A stretch of DNA of 64,000 nt from Dokdonella sp041395345. GTDB lineage: Bacteria > Pseudomonadota > Gammaproteobacteria > Xanthomonadales > Rhodanobacteraceae. The notes beneath the pieces were generated by a model, which saw only the letters and a list, made by a program, of their open reading frames with translations, was not told the DNA's origin and did not search any database. The DNA is taken from positions 62,001 to 126,000 of the forward strand of contig NZ_JAWLAR010000010.1 in NCBI RefSeq assembly GCF_041395345.1. Reading direction: 5' to 3'. Each line of letters begins with the position of its first letter. The first letter of the stretch is position 1. The position numbers were made by a program, and so were the translations under genes. Shown here in pieces: positions 42,089-51,399 of the stretch.

Positions 42089-42751
42089 ATGAATACCTAT
42101 CTCAGATCACTTTGGCGCTGCCGCGACGGGTTTGATGCCTGGCGTCTTTATCAAGGCATGCCTGCAGCACGTTCGCGGACCACGGCGCCCGAATCGGACG
42201 CGGCACCTGCCCGGGCCGAAAACGTGGAACTCGCTGCGGGATCCCGTGTGCTGGTCAGGGCTATCCGGCCTGGCGACCTTGACGCCATGCAGCGCGCGTT
42301 CAAGCGGTTGACTCCGGGCCAGGTTCGTTCGCGCTTTTTCCATACCCTGACCGAACTGCCTGCTGCCGTGGCCGCCGCCATGTGCGACATTGACCCAGAA
42401 AGCACGGTTTCCCTCGTCGCCACCGATCTCGACGGCGCGGAAATTCGCGGGGAAGCGCGGGTGCACATCGATACCGTAACGGAAAGCGCCGAATTCGCCC
42501 TGGCGATCGACCCTGCCTTCACCGGCAAGGGGCTGGGACGGGCGCTGTTGTCGCGATTGATCGAGGAATGCCGGGCTCGACAGCTGGACGAGATCTGGGG
42601 CGAAACCCAGTCCGACAACGCGGGCATGCTGGCCCTGGCCAGGAGACTGGGCTTCGATCTGCAGCCGGAGTCCGAAGATGCGGCCCTGGTCAGGATGACA
42701 TTGCCTCTGCGGGCGCAGCAGGCTTCGCCCCAATTGTCCAACGCGGCATGA
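42089..42751 (+). CDS. GNAT-family N-acetyltransferase
   Basis: 220 residues from the ATG at 42089. After a ~50-residue lead, the GNAT domain begins VLVRAIRPGDLDAMQRAFKRL and includes SRFFHTLTELP, like the acetyltransferase domain of protein acetyltransferases of the Pat type. The acetyl-CoA motif A is GKGLGRALLSRLIEECRARQ. No cyclic-nucleotide or ACS-like domain is attached. Substrate unknown. Confidence 0.8.
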   Translation: MNTYLRSLWRCRDGFDAWRLYQGMPAARSRTTAPESDAAPARAENVELAAGSRVLVRAIRPGDLDAMQRAFKRLTPGQVRSRFFHTLTELPAAVAAAMCDIDPESTVSLVATDLDGAEIRGEARVHIDTVTESAEFALAIDPAFTGKGLGRALLSRLIEECRARQLDEIWGETQSDNAGMLALARRLGFDLQPESEDAALVRMTLPLRAQQASPQLSNAA

Positions 42752-43053
42752 GACCCGACGGCGCACCCTCCGGTCGCCAGCCAAGGTAAACTGCGCGCCC
42801 CGCGCCGGTGGCATCGCGTTGCCGGCGCTGTTTGTCGCGCTCGGCTTGTTGTTGCGCTGCCCTGAAGCGACTGCATGGATGCAGGAAGCAGAAGTCGCTT
42901 CTGCGCCTGTTGCGCACGCGACACGTGTACATCCATGTGCTTCGCAATTCGGGAGCCGTTGCCGAGACGACCCGTCCATCAGCGCCAGCGCGCCGCGATC
43001 TGCACGCAGACAGGTGTCGTGACGATTGCGCCACTTGATCAACGTTGCCTTCA
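42752..43053. other. Intergenic region before mfd, no supported gene
   Basis: About 300 bases between the acetyltransferase and mfd. A short plus-strand frame beginning with TTG near 42819 (PALFVALGLLL...) looks weakly signal-like but has no ribosome site or family; I do not support it as a gene. The mfd promoter should lie here. Confidence 0.4.
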
Positions 43054-46000
43054 ATGACCCAAACCACCCTGATCCACTCCACGCTGCCGACCGGTCCCAA
43101 GCAGCGGCGACAATGGAACAACCCGCACGGCTCCGCTCTCGCCCTGGCCCTCGCCGAAGCCGGTCATCGGCATCCGGGTCTGGTCGTGGTCCTGACTCGC
43201 GATACCCACGGCGCGCACGCGCTGGAGTCGGAAATTGGCATCTTTGCTGGTGCCGAGCTTGAAGTGCTTCAGTTTCCCGATTGGGAAACCCTGCCCTACG
43301 ACCTGTTCGCGCCTCATCCGGATATCGTCTCCCAGCGCGTTGCAACCCTGCATCGACTGCCGAGCCTGAATCGCGGGGTGCTGGTCGTGCCGATCGCGAC
43401 CCTGATGCAGCGCCTGGCGCCGCGCAGCTATATCAGCGGGTCCAGTCTGGTCCTCGACAGCCGGCAGCATTTCGACCTGGGCGCCGAGCAGCGTCGCCTC
43501 TCCGCAGCAGGCTACCGCAACGTGCCGCAAGTGCTCGAACCCGGCGATTTTGCCGTTCGCGGCGCGATCGTCGACATCTTCCCGATGGGCAGCTCGACGC
43601 CTTACCGCATCGAGCTGTTCGACGAGGAGATCGATTCCATCCGCACGTTCGACCCCGAGTCGCAGCGCTCGGAAGGCAAGGTTGACAGCGTCCACCTGTT
43701 GCCGGCCCGCGAATTCCCCCTGACCGAAGACACCGCGCGCAGTTTCCGCAATACCTTGCGCGAACGCTTCCCGATCGACCCGCGGCGCTGTCCGCTGTAC
43801 CAGGACATCAAGGAAGGCACGGCGCCTGCCGGCATCGAGTACTACCTGCCGCTGTTCTTTGCCGATTCAGACTTCGGCTCCACCGAAACCCTGTTCGACT
43901 ATCTCGCGCCGGGCGCCCTGTTCATCGTCGATGACGGCGCCTTGGAGGCGGCCGAACAGTTCTCCAGGCAAACAGCGGACCGCTACGAGCAGCGTGCGCA
44001 CGATATCGAGCGCCCCATCCTGCCGGTTGCCGAACTCTATCTGTCCGTGCAGGAACTGCGCGAGCATCTGAACCAGCAGCTGCGCATCGATCTCGTGGCG
44101 CCGGGAAGCGACGAACGCGCTCTCGATCTCGGCACGCAGCCCGTGCCCATGCTGCCGATCAACCGCAAGGACGAGGCTCCGGCGGCCGAGTTGCAACGCT
44201 TCGTCAGCACCTATCCGGGCCGTGTCCTGATCGCAACCGAATCGGCCGGACGCCGCGAAGCCCTGATCGAACAGCTCAGCGCTGCGGGCATGTCGCTGGC
44301 TTCGGTGGCGTCGTGGCAGGAGTTTGCGGCTGCTGCATCCACTGACCGCTTCGCCATCACGGTTGCCGCGCTCGAGCAGGGCTTCGCCCTTTCCAGGCCG
44401 GCCATCAGCGTCCTCACCGAGCGCGAGCTGCTGGGTGAGCGCGCCCAGCAGAGTCGCCGTCGCAAGCGTGTCGCGCGCGATCCAGAAGCGGTCATCCGCG
44501 ATCTGACCGAGCTCGCGATCGGTTCGCCGATCGTGCACGTGGATCACGGTGTCGGCCGCTACCAGGGCTTGCTCAAGCTCGATGTCGGCGGCGCGGACGG
44601 CGAATTCCTTGCCATCGAATACGCCAAGGGCGACAAGCTTTACGTGCCCGTCTCGCAGCTGCATCTGGTCAGTCGCTATTCGGGAACCTCACCCGAGCTG
44701 GCGCCCCTGCACTCGCTGGGCGGCGAAGCCTGGGAACGAGCCAAGCGGCGTGCCGCCGAGAAGGTCCGCGATGTGGCGGCCGAACTACTGGCCATCTACG
44801 CCCAGCGCGAAGCGCGTCCCGGTACCGCGCTGGCGATAGACCGACTCATGTACGACCAGTTCGCCTCGGCCTTTCCGTTCGAGGAGACGCCGGACCAGTT
44901 GCAGGCGATCGAAGCGGTGATCGGCGATCTGGCCAGGGCGCGGCCGATGGATCGCGTCGTGTGCGGCGATGTCGGCTTCGGCAAGACTGAAGTCGCGTTG
45001 CGCGCGGCATTCGTTGCTGCCGTTGCCGGGAGGCAGGTCGGTATCCTCGCGCCCACCACCCTGCTCGCCCAGCAGCACTTCCAGAATTTCCGCGATCGAC
45101 TGGCCGACTGGCCGATACGTGTCGAAGTACTTTCGCGTTTCAAGTCGAAGAAGGAAACCGGCGAGGCGCTGGCGAAACTTGCCGATGGCCAGATCGACAT
45201 CGTCATCGGCACGCACAAACTGCTGCAGCCCGATGTCCGCTTCAAGGATCTCGGCCTGCTCATCGTCGACGAAGAGCAGCGCTTCGGTGTGCGCCAGAAG
45301 GAAAAACTCAAGAAGCTGCGCGCAGAAGTCGATCTGCTGACCCTGACCGCGACTCCGATTCCGCGCACCCTCAACATGGCCATGGCCGGCTTGCGCGACC
45401 TGTCCATCATTGCGACGCCACCGGCGCACCGTCTCGCGGTCAAGACCTTCATCGGCGCCTGGGATCCCGCACTGATCCGCGAAGCCTTCCAGCGCGAACT
45501 GCAGCGCGGCGGCCAGGTCTATTTCCTGCACAACGAAGTCGACACGATCGAGAAGATGGCGCGCGAGCTGGAGGCGCTGGTCCCGGATGCGCGTATCCGC
45601 ATTGCCCACGGCCAGATGCCCGAGCGCGAACTCGAGCAGGTCATGCTGGATTTCTACCGCCAGCGTTTCAATGTGATGGTATGCACCACCATCATCGAGT
45701 CCGGCATCGACGTACCCAGCGCAAATACCATCGTGGTCAATCGCGCCGACAAGTTCGGACTGGCCCAGCTGCATCAGCTGCGTGGACGTGTCGGCCGATC
45801 CCACCACCGCGCCTATGCGTTCCTGATCGTTCCGGACACGCGCTCGATCACGGCCGATGCCGAGAAGCGGCTCGAAGCGCTGGCGTCGCTGGAAGAACTC
45901 GGCGCCGGCTTCACCCTGGCCACGCACGATCTGGAAATCCGTGGTGCCGGCGAACTGCTGGGCGAGGAGCAATCCGGACAGATCGAGGAGATCGGATTCT

Positions 46001-46533
46001 CGATGTACCGCGACATGCTCGATCGCGCAGTACGCGCGCTCAAGTCCGGCAAGGTGCCCGATTTCGACCTGACCAGCGAACATGAGGCCGAAATCGAACT
46101 GAATCTCGCTGCCTTGATTCCCGACGACTATCTGCCGGACGTCAATGCACGGCTGACCCTGTACAAGCGCATTGCCAGTGCCGGCGACGACGAAGCGCTG
46201 CGGGATCTGCAAGTCGAGATGATCGACCGGTTCGGCCTGCTGCCCGATGCGATCAGGAATCTGTTCGCGGTAACCGAACTGAAACTGCTGGCTACGCCGC
46301 TGGGCATCCGCAAACTCGAGCTCGGCGCCAATGGCGGACGCGTGCTGTTTTCACCGAAACCCGAAATCGACCCGATGACCGTGATCCGCATGATCCAGAC
46401 CCTGCCCAAGGTTTATGCGCTGGATGGCCAGGACAAGCTCAGGATCAAGCTCAAGCTGGAGGGCGCCAGCGAGCGCATTCGGGTCGCACGCGAAATACTT
46501 GCCGCGCTGGCGAAGCGCCAAGTGGAGTCCTGA
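43054..46533 (+). CDS. mfd: Transcription-repair coupling factor Mfd
   Basis: 1159 residues from the ATG at 43054. Order: UvrB-like N-terminal module (ELEVLQFPDWETLPYDLFAPHPD), RNA polymerase-interacting CarD-like domain (GSPIVHVDHGVGRYQGLLKL), RecG-like translocase with Walker A GDVGFGKTEVALRAA, DEEQ box VDEEQRFGVRQKEKLK, motif III LTATPIPRTLNMAM, TRG region, and the C-terminal D7 domain. It removes polymerase stalled at lesions and recruits UvrA. Length equals the usual ~1150. It stands alone. Confidence 0.96.
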   Translation: MTQTTLIHSTLPTGPKQRRQWNNPHGSALALALAEAGHRHPGLVVVLTRDTHGAHALESEIGIFAGAELEVLQFPDWETLPYDLFAPHPDIVSQRVATLHRLPSLNRGVLVVPIATLMQRLAPRSYISGSSLVLDSRQHFDLGAEQRRLSAAGYRNVPQVLEPGDFAVRGAIVDIFPMGSSTPYRIELFDEEIDSIRTFDPESQRSEGKVDSVHLLPAREFPLTEDTARSFRNTLRERFPIDPRRCPLYQDIKEGTAPAGIEYYLPLFFADSDFGSTETLFDYLAPGALFIVDDGALEAAEQFSRQTADRYEQRAHDIERPILPVAELYLSVQELREHLNQQLRIDLVAPGSDERALDLGTQPVPMLPINRKDEAPAAELQRFVSTYPGRVLIATESAGRREALIEQLSAAGMSLASVASWQEFAAAASTDRFAITVAALEQGFALSRPAISVLTERELLGERAQQSRRRKRVARDPEAVIRDLTELAIGSPIVHVDHGVGRYQGLLKLDVGGADGEFLAIEYAKGDKLYVPVSQLHLVSRYSGTSPELAPLHSLGGEAWERAKRRAAEKVRDVAAELLAIYAQREARPGTALAIDRLMYDQFASAFPFEETPDQLQAIEAVIGDLARARPMDRVVCGDVGFGKTEVALRAAFVAAVAGRQVGILAPTTLLAQQHFQNFRDRLADWPIRVEVLSRFKSKKETGEALAKLADGQIDIVIGTHKLLQPDVRFKDLGLLIVDEEQRFGVRQKEKLKKLRAEVDLLTLTATPIPRTLNMAMAGLRDLSIIATPPAHRLAVKTFIGAWDPALIREAFQRELQRGGQVYFLHNEVDTIEKMARELEALVPDARIRIAHGQMPERELEQVMLDFYRQRFNVMVCTTIIESGIDVPSANTIVVNRADKFGLAQLHQLRGRVGRSHHRAYAFLIVPDTRSITADAEKRLEALASLEELGAGFTLATHDLEIRGAGELLGEEQSGQIEEIGFSMYRDMLDRAVRALKSGKVPDFDLTSEHEAEIELNLAALIPDDYLPDVNARLTLYKRIASAGDDEALRDLQVEMIDRFGLLPDAIRNLFAVTELKLLATPLGIRKLELGANGGRVLFSPKPEIDPMTVIRMIQTLPKVYALDGQDKLRIKLKLEGASERIRVAREILAALAKRQVES

Positions 46534-46693
46534 CCGACTCCTAGGGTGTCTGGCCATTGCGCAAATCTGCGCGCCAGAGCAGTTCGAGTGTGCCCCGCTG
46601 TCCGCCGGCTTTTGGCTGGTGTTGAAGGCTCTCAAGAAGTTCCCGCGCAAGCCCAGACATTGCCACGCAAGAAGAATGACCGGCGGAATGCGC

Positions 46694-47437
46694 CTATTCC
46701 GGCGTATCGCTCACCAGCGGTTCCAGCGCGCTGTCGAGCGCGATCCGCTCGTCGAAGACGAAACAGCGCCCCTCATAGCCCAGCCCGCCCACCTGCTCGA
46801 AGTAGCGAAGAATTCCGCCATCCAGCTGGTACACGTTGGCAATGCCTTCGGCCTGCATCCATAGCGCGGCCTTCTCGCAACGGATTCCGCCGGTGCAGAA
46901 GCTGACCACGGTTGCACCCTGCAACTGATCGCGACGTTCGGAGACGGCCGTCGGCAGTTCGGTGAACTTGTCGATGGGCAGGGTCAAGGCGCCGGCAAAG
47001 CTGCCGTAGGCCACCTCCTGCCGGTTTCGAGTATCGAGCAGGATCAGGGGATTGCCCTGATCATCCTCGCCGTTCGCGATCCAGCGTGCGAGCTGTTCGG
47101 GTTCGACTGCAGGTGCCCTGCCCGTCAATGGCTCCGCGTTGGGCTGGCGGAAGCTGATGATTTCCGATTTGACCTTGACCTTGAGTCGTGCGAACGGTTG
47201 CGAGGCACTGTGGCTGCGCTTGATCTCCATGCCGGAGAATCGTGCGTCGGCCAGCAGGCCGGCCAGAAACGACTCTATCCCCAAATCGGGGCCGGCCAGA
47301 AACAGGTTCAGGCCCTCGCGGGCGACCAGGATCGTGCCAAGCAGCGCGTTCTCCCCGGCCAGGTCGCGGAGCCCGGTCATGAGATGTTCCGGGTCGTCGA
47401 TCTCGACAAACCGGTAAGCGGCGATATTCAGGATCAT
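46694..47437 (-). CDS. trhO: tRNA U34 hydroxylase TrhO (YceA, rhodanese-like)
   Basis: 247 residues. N-terminal acylphosphatase-like part GTILVAREGLNLFLAG, then the rhodanese domain with LILLDTRNRQEVAYGSFAGA and active-site loop FCTGGIRCEKAALWM, and ending VYQLDGGILRYFEQVGG with the family C-terminal FVFDERIALD. TrhO forms 5-hydroxyuridine at the wobble position of tRNAs. Slightly shorter than E. coli YceA (350), matching the short subgroup. Convergent with mfd. Confidence 0.9.
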   Translation of the reverse strand: MILNIAAYRFVEIDDPEHLMTGLRDLAGENALLGTILVAREGLNLFLAGPDLGIESFLAGLLADARFSGMEIKRSHSASQPFARLKVKVKSEIISFRQPNAEPLTGRAPAVEPEQLARWIANGEDDQGNPLILLDTRNRQEVAYGSFAGALTLPIDKFTELPTAVSERRDQLQGATVVSFCTGGIRCEKAALWMQAEGIANVYQLDGGILRYFEQVGGLGYEGRCFVFDERIALDSALEPLVSDTPE

Positions 47438-47579
47438 TCGCCAATTTTACGACATCGGGCAGTCGAGCGTTTGCAACTTCGCACTGGTCAGGCAGTCCAA
47501 TCCGCGCTAAAAGGTCATGCCCCTGCCAAGGGGCAAGATCGAAGCCACCACAATGTGCCAGCGCACAAGCGAGGATGTC

Positions 47580-47681
47580 ATGTCCAAGGGTATGGATTCA
47601 AAGAAGCAGACGAAAAAGAAGCCGGAGAAGACGCTCAAGGAAAAGCGTGCCGAGAAGGCCGAAAAGAAGAAGAGCAAATAG
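47580..47681 (+). CDS. Tiny Lys-rich conserved protein, 33 residues
   Basis: ATG at 47580 with GAGG 5 bases upstream, ending TAG. It encodes MSKGMDSKKQTKKKPEKTLK and then EKRAEKAEKKKSK: 16 of 33 residues are Lys, plus one Arg. Very similar short Lys-rich proteins (MSKGxDSKKxxKKKP...LKEKR) are, to my recollection, annotated in many pseudomonads and Xanthomonadaceae, so I regard it as a real gene. A nucleic-acid or ribosome contact would suit its charge, but no function is known to me. Confidence 0.75.
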   Translation: MSKGMDSKKQTKKKPEKTLKEKRAEKAEKKKSK

Positions 47682-47773
47682 GTGATCTGACATTTCGGGT
47701 CGCTGCCGGCCGCGTTGCAGGCAGCGACTTCCAGCCCTTCATGCCGCGCCTTCCCGCCGCTACAGGAAAATTG

Positions 47774-48625
47774 ATGGTTCGCCTCGTTCCCCCTCCCTGT
47801 TCTGCATTCGACTTTCGAGTGACCCTGCTGACCGTGGCAGGCCTCTGGCTGTCGACTTCGAATGCGCAGGCCGCCGATGTCCCTCTGGTGACCACCGCCG
47901 CCATTCCGCCCGTTGTCCTCGAGTACGACATTCTCAATACCTTTCCGCATGACCGTGGCGCATTCACCCAGGGTCTGGTCTATCGCGACGGATTTCTCTA
48001 CGAGAGCACAGGTTTGAATGGACATTCGAGCCTGCGCAAGGTGAAGCCCGATTCGGGGGAAGTCGTGCAACGGGAGACAGTCGACGCCAAGTATTTCGCT
48101 GAAGGCCTGACCGACTGGAAAGACCAGCTGATTCAGATTACCTGGCAATCCGGGCTGGCTCTCACCTACGACCTGAAGACATTCAAGCCCACCGGCAGCT
48201 TCACGTACCGGGGCGAAGGCTGGGGCATCACTCAGGACGGCCACAAGCTGATCATGAGCGATGGCACGGCGACGCTGCGCTATCTCGACCCGGAGACCCA
48301 CGAGCAAACAGGCACCCTGGAAGTCACCTATGAGGGCAAGCCTCTGGCCAACCTCAACGAGCTGGAATTCGTGCGTGGACGCATTCTTGCAAACGTCTGG
48401 CAAAGCAATAGTATCGTTGTCATCGACCCTGCCGATGGCCGCGTTACCGCCCAGATCAACTTGCCCGACCTGCTCACTGCCAGCGATCGATCACCTGCCG
48501 TGGATGTACTCAACGGGATCGCCTACAACCCGAAAGACGACAGCCTGTTCGTGACTGGCAAATGGTGGCCGAAGGTCTTCGAGATCAGGTTGAAGAAGTC
48601 GGACCTGTTCGAGAAGAAACATTAG
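47774..48625 (+). CDS. Glutaminyl-peptide cyclotransferase, plant-type beta-propeller
   Basis: 283 residues from the ATG at 47774 (AGGA 6 bases upstream). Signal peptide ending LSTSNAQA. The mature enzyme shows the five-bladed propeller QC family sequence: FPHDRGAFTQGLVYRDGFLYESTGLNGHSSL, YFAEGLTDWKDQLIQITWQSG, then NELEFVRGRILANVWQSN and VLNGIAYNPKDDSLFVTGKWWP. It cyclises N-terminal Gln to pyroglutamate on exported peptides. Glu in TQGLVYRDG/ESTG and Trp in KWWP are typical conserved positions. Confidence 0.9.
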   Translation: MVRLVPPPCSAFDFRVTLLTVAGLWLSTSNAQAADVPLVTTAAIPPVVLEYDILNTFPHDRGAFTQGLVYRDGFLYESTGLNGHSSLRKVKPDSGEVVQRETVDAKYFAEGLTDWKDQLIQITWQSGLALTYDLKTFKPTGSFTYRGEGWGITQDGHKLIMSDGTATLRYLDPETHEQTGTLEVTYEGKPLANLNELEFVRGRILANVWQSNSIVVIDPADGRVTAQINLPDLLTASDRSPAVDVLNGIAYNPKDDSLFVTGKWWPKVFEIRLKKSDLFEKKH

Positions 48626-49065
48626 ACCCGCTTCGGTTCGTGACCAGTGGGGTCACTCACCCCTTTGGGTCCCGAATCGACGCCGCCCCATGGCATTGGG
48701 CATCCCTGCGAAGGCAGGACGCGCCCGTAGCAGCCAGACGGCTGTTCATCCGGTTCCTCTTGGAGCGTTGCCGTGAAAGCCCGGGATGCGGGTTGCAGCC
48801 TCTGCTGAAACGACGCGCCTGAAGTCAGCGCCATTCACGCCCAAACCCTTCCGGGATAGACGCACGCGCTGATGCTGCCTGGTTTCAGCCGACATCACCG
48901 GTTGCATGCCGCCGCCGAATTACCGGCGCGACGCACGCAATTGCCGTAGTATGTGCGTGTTGTTTGTCCTTTGAGCGCGTCTCGATCGGCCGATTCCCCG
49001 TCGCCGTTACGCCCCTTTCGCGCCGTCATTCCGATCCTTGCCTTGACGCCTCCACGGGAGTGCCC
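48626..49065. other. 440-base intergenic region, no gene supported
   Basis: No frame with a family match or good ribosome site on either strand. A stretch near 48700 (CATCCCTGCGAAGGCAGGA) contains a short inverted pair CCTGC/GCAGG. The methyltransferase frame stays open upstream to 48964, but that part is not conserved-looking. Otherwise nothing was seen. Confidence 0.4.
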
Positions 49066-49746
49066 ATGCCGGGCTACCGTACCCGCCAGCTGGTCGTCCG
49101 GCTTGGCGGCCACGATTTCAGGATTCGTGCGCTCAGCGACTTGCAACAGTTCGCCGATCCGCTCGGTATTGCCGATCGTCTGGGAATTTCCTCTGCGCAA
49201 TGGAGCCTGTTCGGGCAGGTCTGGCCTTCCGGTCGAGTTCTGGCGGAGGCGATGTGCAGCTTTGAAGTCACTGGCAAGCGCATCCTTGAAATCGGCTGCG
49301 GCCTGGGTCTCTCGAGCCTGGTATTGCAACGACGCAAGGCCGACATTACGGCCAGCGACCAGCATCCGCTGGCCCAGTCGTTCCTGGCGCGTAATGCGCG
49401 ACTGAACCAGCTACCCGAACTGGCTTACTGCGATCTGAACTGGGCTGTTCCCGATCACACCCTCGGCCGCTTCGATCTGATGATCGGCAGCGACATCCTC
49501 TACGAACGACGCCACATCGAACAACTGGCCGACGTGCTCAAGCGACATGCCCAGGCTTGTGCGGAGATCGTGTTTACCGACCCCGGTCGAGGCAACAGTG
49601 CTCCGTTCACCCGAGCATTGTCTCGAACAGGGCTACAGCGTCACCGAAGTGCGCAGTCGTTTCAACGAAAGCGACCTGCCACCGTTTCGTGGCCGTCTGC
49701 TCAGCTATCGACGCTGAGCCAAACCCGGATTCCCGCATGGCCCTGA
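49066..49746 (+). CDS. Class I SAM-dependent methyltransferase, probable 3' frameshift
   Basis: The frame from the ATG at 49066 gives a Rossmann methyltransferase of the FAM86/METTL protein-lysine type: RILEIGCGLGLSSLVLQRRKADITASD for SAM, then FDLMIGSDILYERRHIEQL and EIVFTDPGRGN. After FTRALS the reading becomes unlike a protein, but the +1 frame at once gives EQGYSVTEVRSRF and DLPPFRGRLLSYRR, ending at 49717. One extra base near 49622-49624 therefore splits the last ~30 residues. The corrected protein would be 216 residues and would end 19 bases before ykgJ. Confidence 0.75.
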   Translation: MPGYRTRQLVVRLGGHDFRIRALSDLQQFADPLGIADRLGISSAQWSLFGQVWPSGRVLAEAMCSFEVTGKRILEIGCGLGLSSLVLQRRKADITASDQHPLAQSFLARNARLNQLPELAYCDLNWAVPDHTLGRFDLMIGSDILYERRHIEQLADVLKRHAQACAEIVFTDPGRGNSAPFTRALSRTGLQRHRSAQSFQRKRPATVSWPSAQLSTLSQTRIPAWP

Positions 49747-50063
49747 ACATTCATCCCGACGACTCCAAGCTTGACCCGACAGTGTCCTGCTCGAACTGCG
49801 AGGCAGTCTGCTGCAGGCTTACCGTGGTGCTCGATGCATCCGACCAGATTTCCGATGAACTGGTGGTGCATGGCGCCAACGGGGTCGACGTCATGGCGCA
49901 TGCCGCGGACGGCTGGTGCATCGCGCTCGATCGCACAACCATGGGTTGCAGCATCTACGCACAAAGACCCAGGGTCTGCCGCAGGTTCGCCATGGGCGGC
50001 GGTTACTGCCGCCTGGAGCGACAGAAATTCAGCGACGCACGCATTCCGCTACGCGTTGCCTGA
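49737..50063 (+). CDS. YkgJ family cysteine-cluster protein
   Basis: 108 residues from the ATG at 49737. Cysteine pattern CSNCEAVCC near the N-terminus, then GWCIALDRTTMGCSIYAQRPRVCRRF and GGYCRLER, which is the zinc/iron chelatase-like YkgJ/CxxCxxCC signature. Family function is not established; a metal-binding role is presumed. It follows the methyltransferase closely, and its 3' end overlaps the convergent small Cys protein gene by 15 bases. Confidence 0.87.
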   Translation: MALNIHPDDSKLDPTVSCSNCEAVCCRLTVVLDASDQISDELVVHGANGVDVMAHAADGWCIALDRTTMGCSIYAQRPRVCRRFAMGGGYCRLERQKFSDARIPLRVA

Positions 50064-50228
50064 GTTGCCTCCACGCCGGGATTCCTCCCAGGCTGCCAAT
50101 TCCTCGCGATAACGCTGCATGGCGTCGTCATAGAGGTCGAACACACAGCGCACGCAGCCCGAACCACAGCAGTCCAGCGGATCCGGCTCGACCGGCCTCT
50201 GCGGCTCGGGAAGATCGTGCGTGGTCAC
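50049..50228 (-). CDS. Oxidoreductase-like domain protein (PF09791 type)
   Basis: 59 residues from the GTG at 50228, which overlaps the trxC stop as GTGA; a GTG at 50249 would add 7 residues. The core is LDCCGSGCVRCVFDLYDDAM with three close cysteine groups, followed by a helix RYREELAAWEESRRG. This matches the short 'oxidoreductase-like' domain found in many proteobacteria and at the N-terminus of some eukaryotic proteins. Function unknown; coupling to a thioredoxin is suggestive. Confidence 0.8.
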   Translation of the reverse strand: MTTHDLPEPQRPVEPDPLDCCGSGCVRCVFDLYDDAMQRYREELAAWEESRRGGNSGNA

Positions 50229-50664
50229 GGCAGCTGCTGTCGGGTCCACTGAACGATCTGGGTGCTGCTCATGCCACCACTCTGGCGCGCCAGTTCACGG
50301 CCTTGGCGAAAAAGAATCAGGGTCGGAATACTGCGGATCCCGAAACGCGCACCCAGTTGCTGCTGCGCCTCGGTATCGACCTTGGCCAGGCGCAGGCGCG
50401 GTTCAAGCTGGCCGGCAGCCGCCGAAAAGTGCGGTGCCATGGACAGGCAGGGACCGCACCACGGTGCCCAGAATCGATCAGGACGGGAAGATCCCCGCGC
50501 AGGGCCTTGGCGTCGAAATCTGCAGAACCGAGCTCGTTCGGCTGGCCGCTAAACAGGGCCCTCTGGCAGCGGCCACAGACCGGCTTGTCGGCCAGCCTGT
50601 TTTCGGGAACCCGATTCATCGCAGCACAATGGAAACAGGGAATCATCAATGTCTTGTCAACCAT
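50225..50664 (-). pseudogene. trxC: Thioredoxin 2 (TrxC) with a one-base deletion at the active site
   Basis: The ATG at 50664 starts a TrxC-type zinc finger (CFHCAAMNRVP...CGRCQRALF) and thioredoxin N-terminus as far as DLPVLID. The frame then yields SGHRGAVPACPW, whereas inserting one T after GAT (plus-strand ~50472) restores DFWAPWCGPCLSMAPHF, continuing in the frame that ends at 50225. The corrected length is 146 residues, normal for TrxC (zinc-finger thioredoxin, cytoplasmic disulfide reductase). As given, the WCGPC active site cannot be translated. Sequence error or true decay cannot be told apart here. Confidence 0.85.
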
Positions 50665-50736
50665 GAACGCCTCGTCGCGATCGGTGTCTGGAGATCAAGA
50701 TGGAGCCTGTTGTGTACAGCTCAAGGGAACCTTGGC

Positions 50737-51399
50737 TCATGCTGAATCGGCGACAAATGGAAACACCACGCCGGGTCGGTCGGCTGTCCACGGCTGTACC
50801 TTGTACATGCTTTCGACAAACACCGGTGCTGCGAGCAGGCTTTTCAACCAGTCCCTCAGATCCGGCCAGGGCTGTGCGCTGAACCAGTCGGGCTCGACCA
50901 TCGAGAATTGCCTGACAAATGGCATGATCGCATGGTCACTGAGGCCGCCGTGTTCGCCGCCAAGCCATCGTTGCTCTTCGAGGATGGCTTGCAGACTGCG
51001 CAAATAGCGCGCGCCCTGCTCCCGACTTTCCTGCGCGATCGAATCCGGATATCGATTTGGATACTTGTAGCGATCCAGAGCCGACTTGAACTCTCCGTCG
51101 CACGCCGCGATCAGCGCCAGGGCATCGGACAGCGATTCCGTGCTCAGTGGCAACCAGAACGCCGGATCTCGACGCCGCAGTGCCCAAAGCATGATGTCGA
51201 GGCTCTGTTCGATGACGTGACCCGTTTCATCGATCAGCACCGGGACCGTGCCTTTCGGAGATACCGCCAGCATCTCGACAGGTTTGTTGCTCAGCACGAC
51301 CTCGCGCAACTCGCAGGTCTGGGCGCTGATCCACAACGCCATGCGCGCGCGAATCGCATAAGGGCATCGCCTGAACGAATAGAGAACAGGCAGGGCCAT
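50737..51399 (-). CDS. Glutathione S-transferase family protein
   Basis: 220 residues from the ATG at 51399, which overlaps the upstream dehydrogenase stop by one base (TGATG). Thioredoxin-like N-terminal domain LPVLYSFRRCPYAIRARMAL with a CPYA active-site segment, KGTVPVLIDETGHVIEQSLDIM for the glutathione gamma-Glu contact, and an all-helical C-terminal domain. It resembles GrxB/short Omega-like bacterial GSTs. Substrate unknown. Confidence 0.83.
   Translation of the reverse strand: MALPVLYSFRRCPYAIRARMALWISAQTCELREVVLSNKPVEMLAVSPKGTVPVLIDETGHVIEQSLDIMLWALRRRDPAFWLPLSTESLSDALALIAACDGEFKSALDRYKYPNRYPDSIAQESREQGARYLRSLQAILEEQRWLGGEHGGLSDHAIMPFVRQFSMVEPDWFSAQPWPDLRDWLKSLLAAPVFVESMYKVQPWTADRPGVVFPFVADSA

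Noticed and set aside
42808..43038. Short secreted-protein gene before mfd
   Set aside because: A signal-like LLL run at a TTG start, but no ribosome site, no family resemblance, and overlapping frames of similar length on both strands.
48964..49065. Upstream extension of the SAM methyltransferase
   Set aside because: The frame is open, but the sequence is unlike a protein domain and ATG 49066 directly precedes the conserved part.
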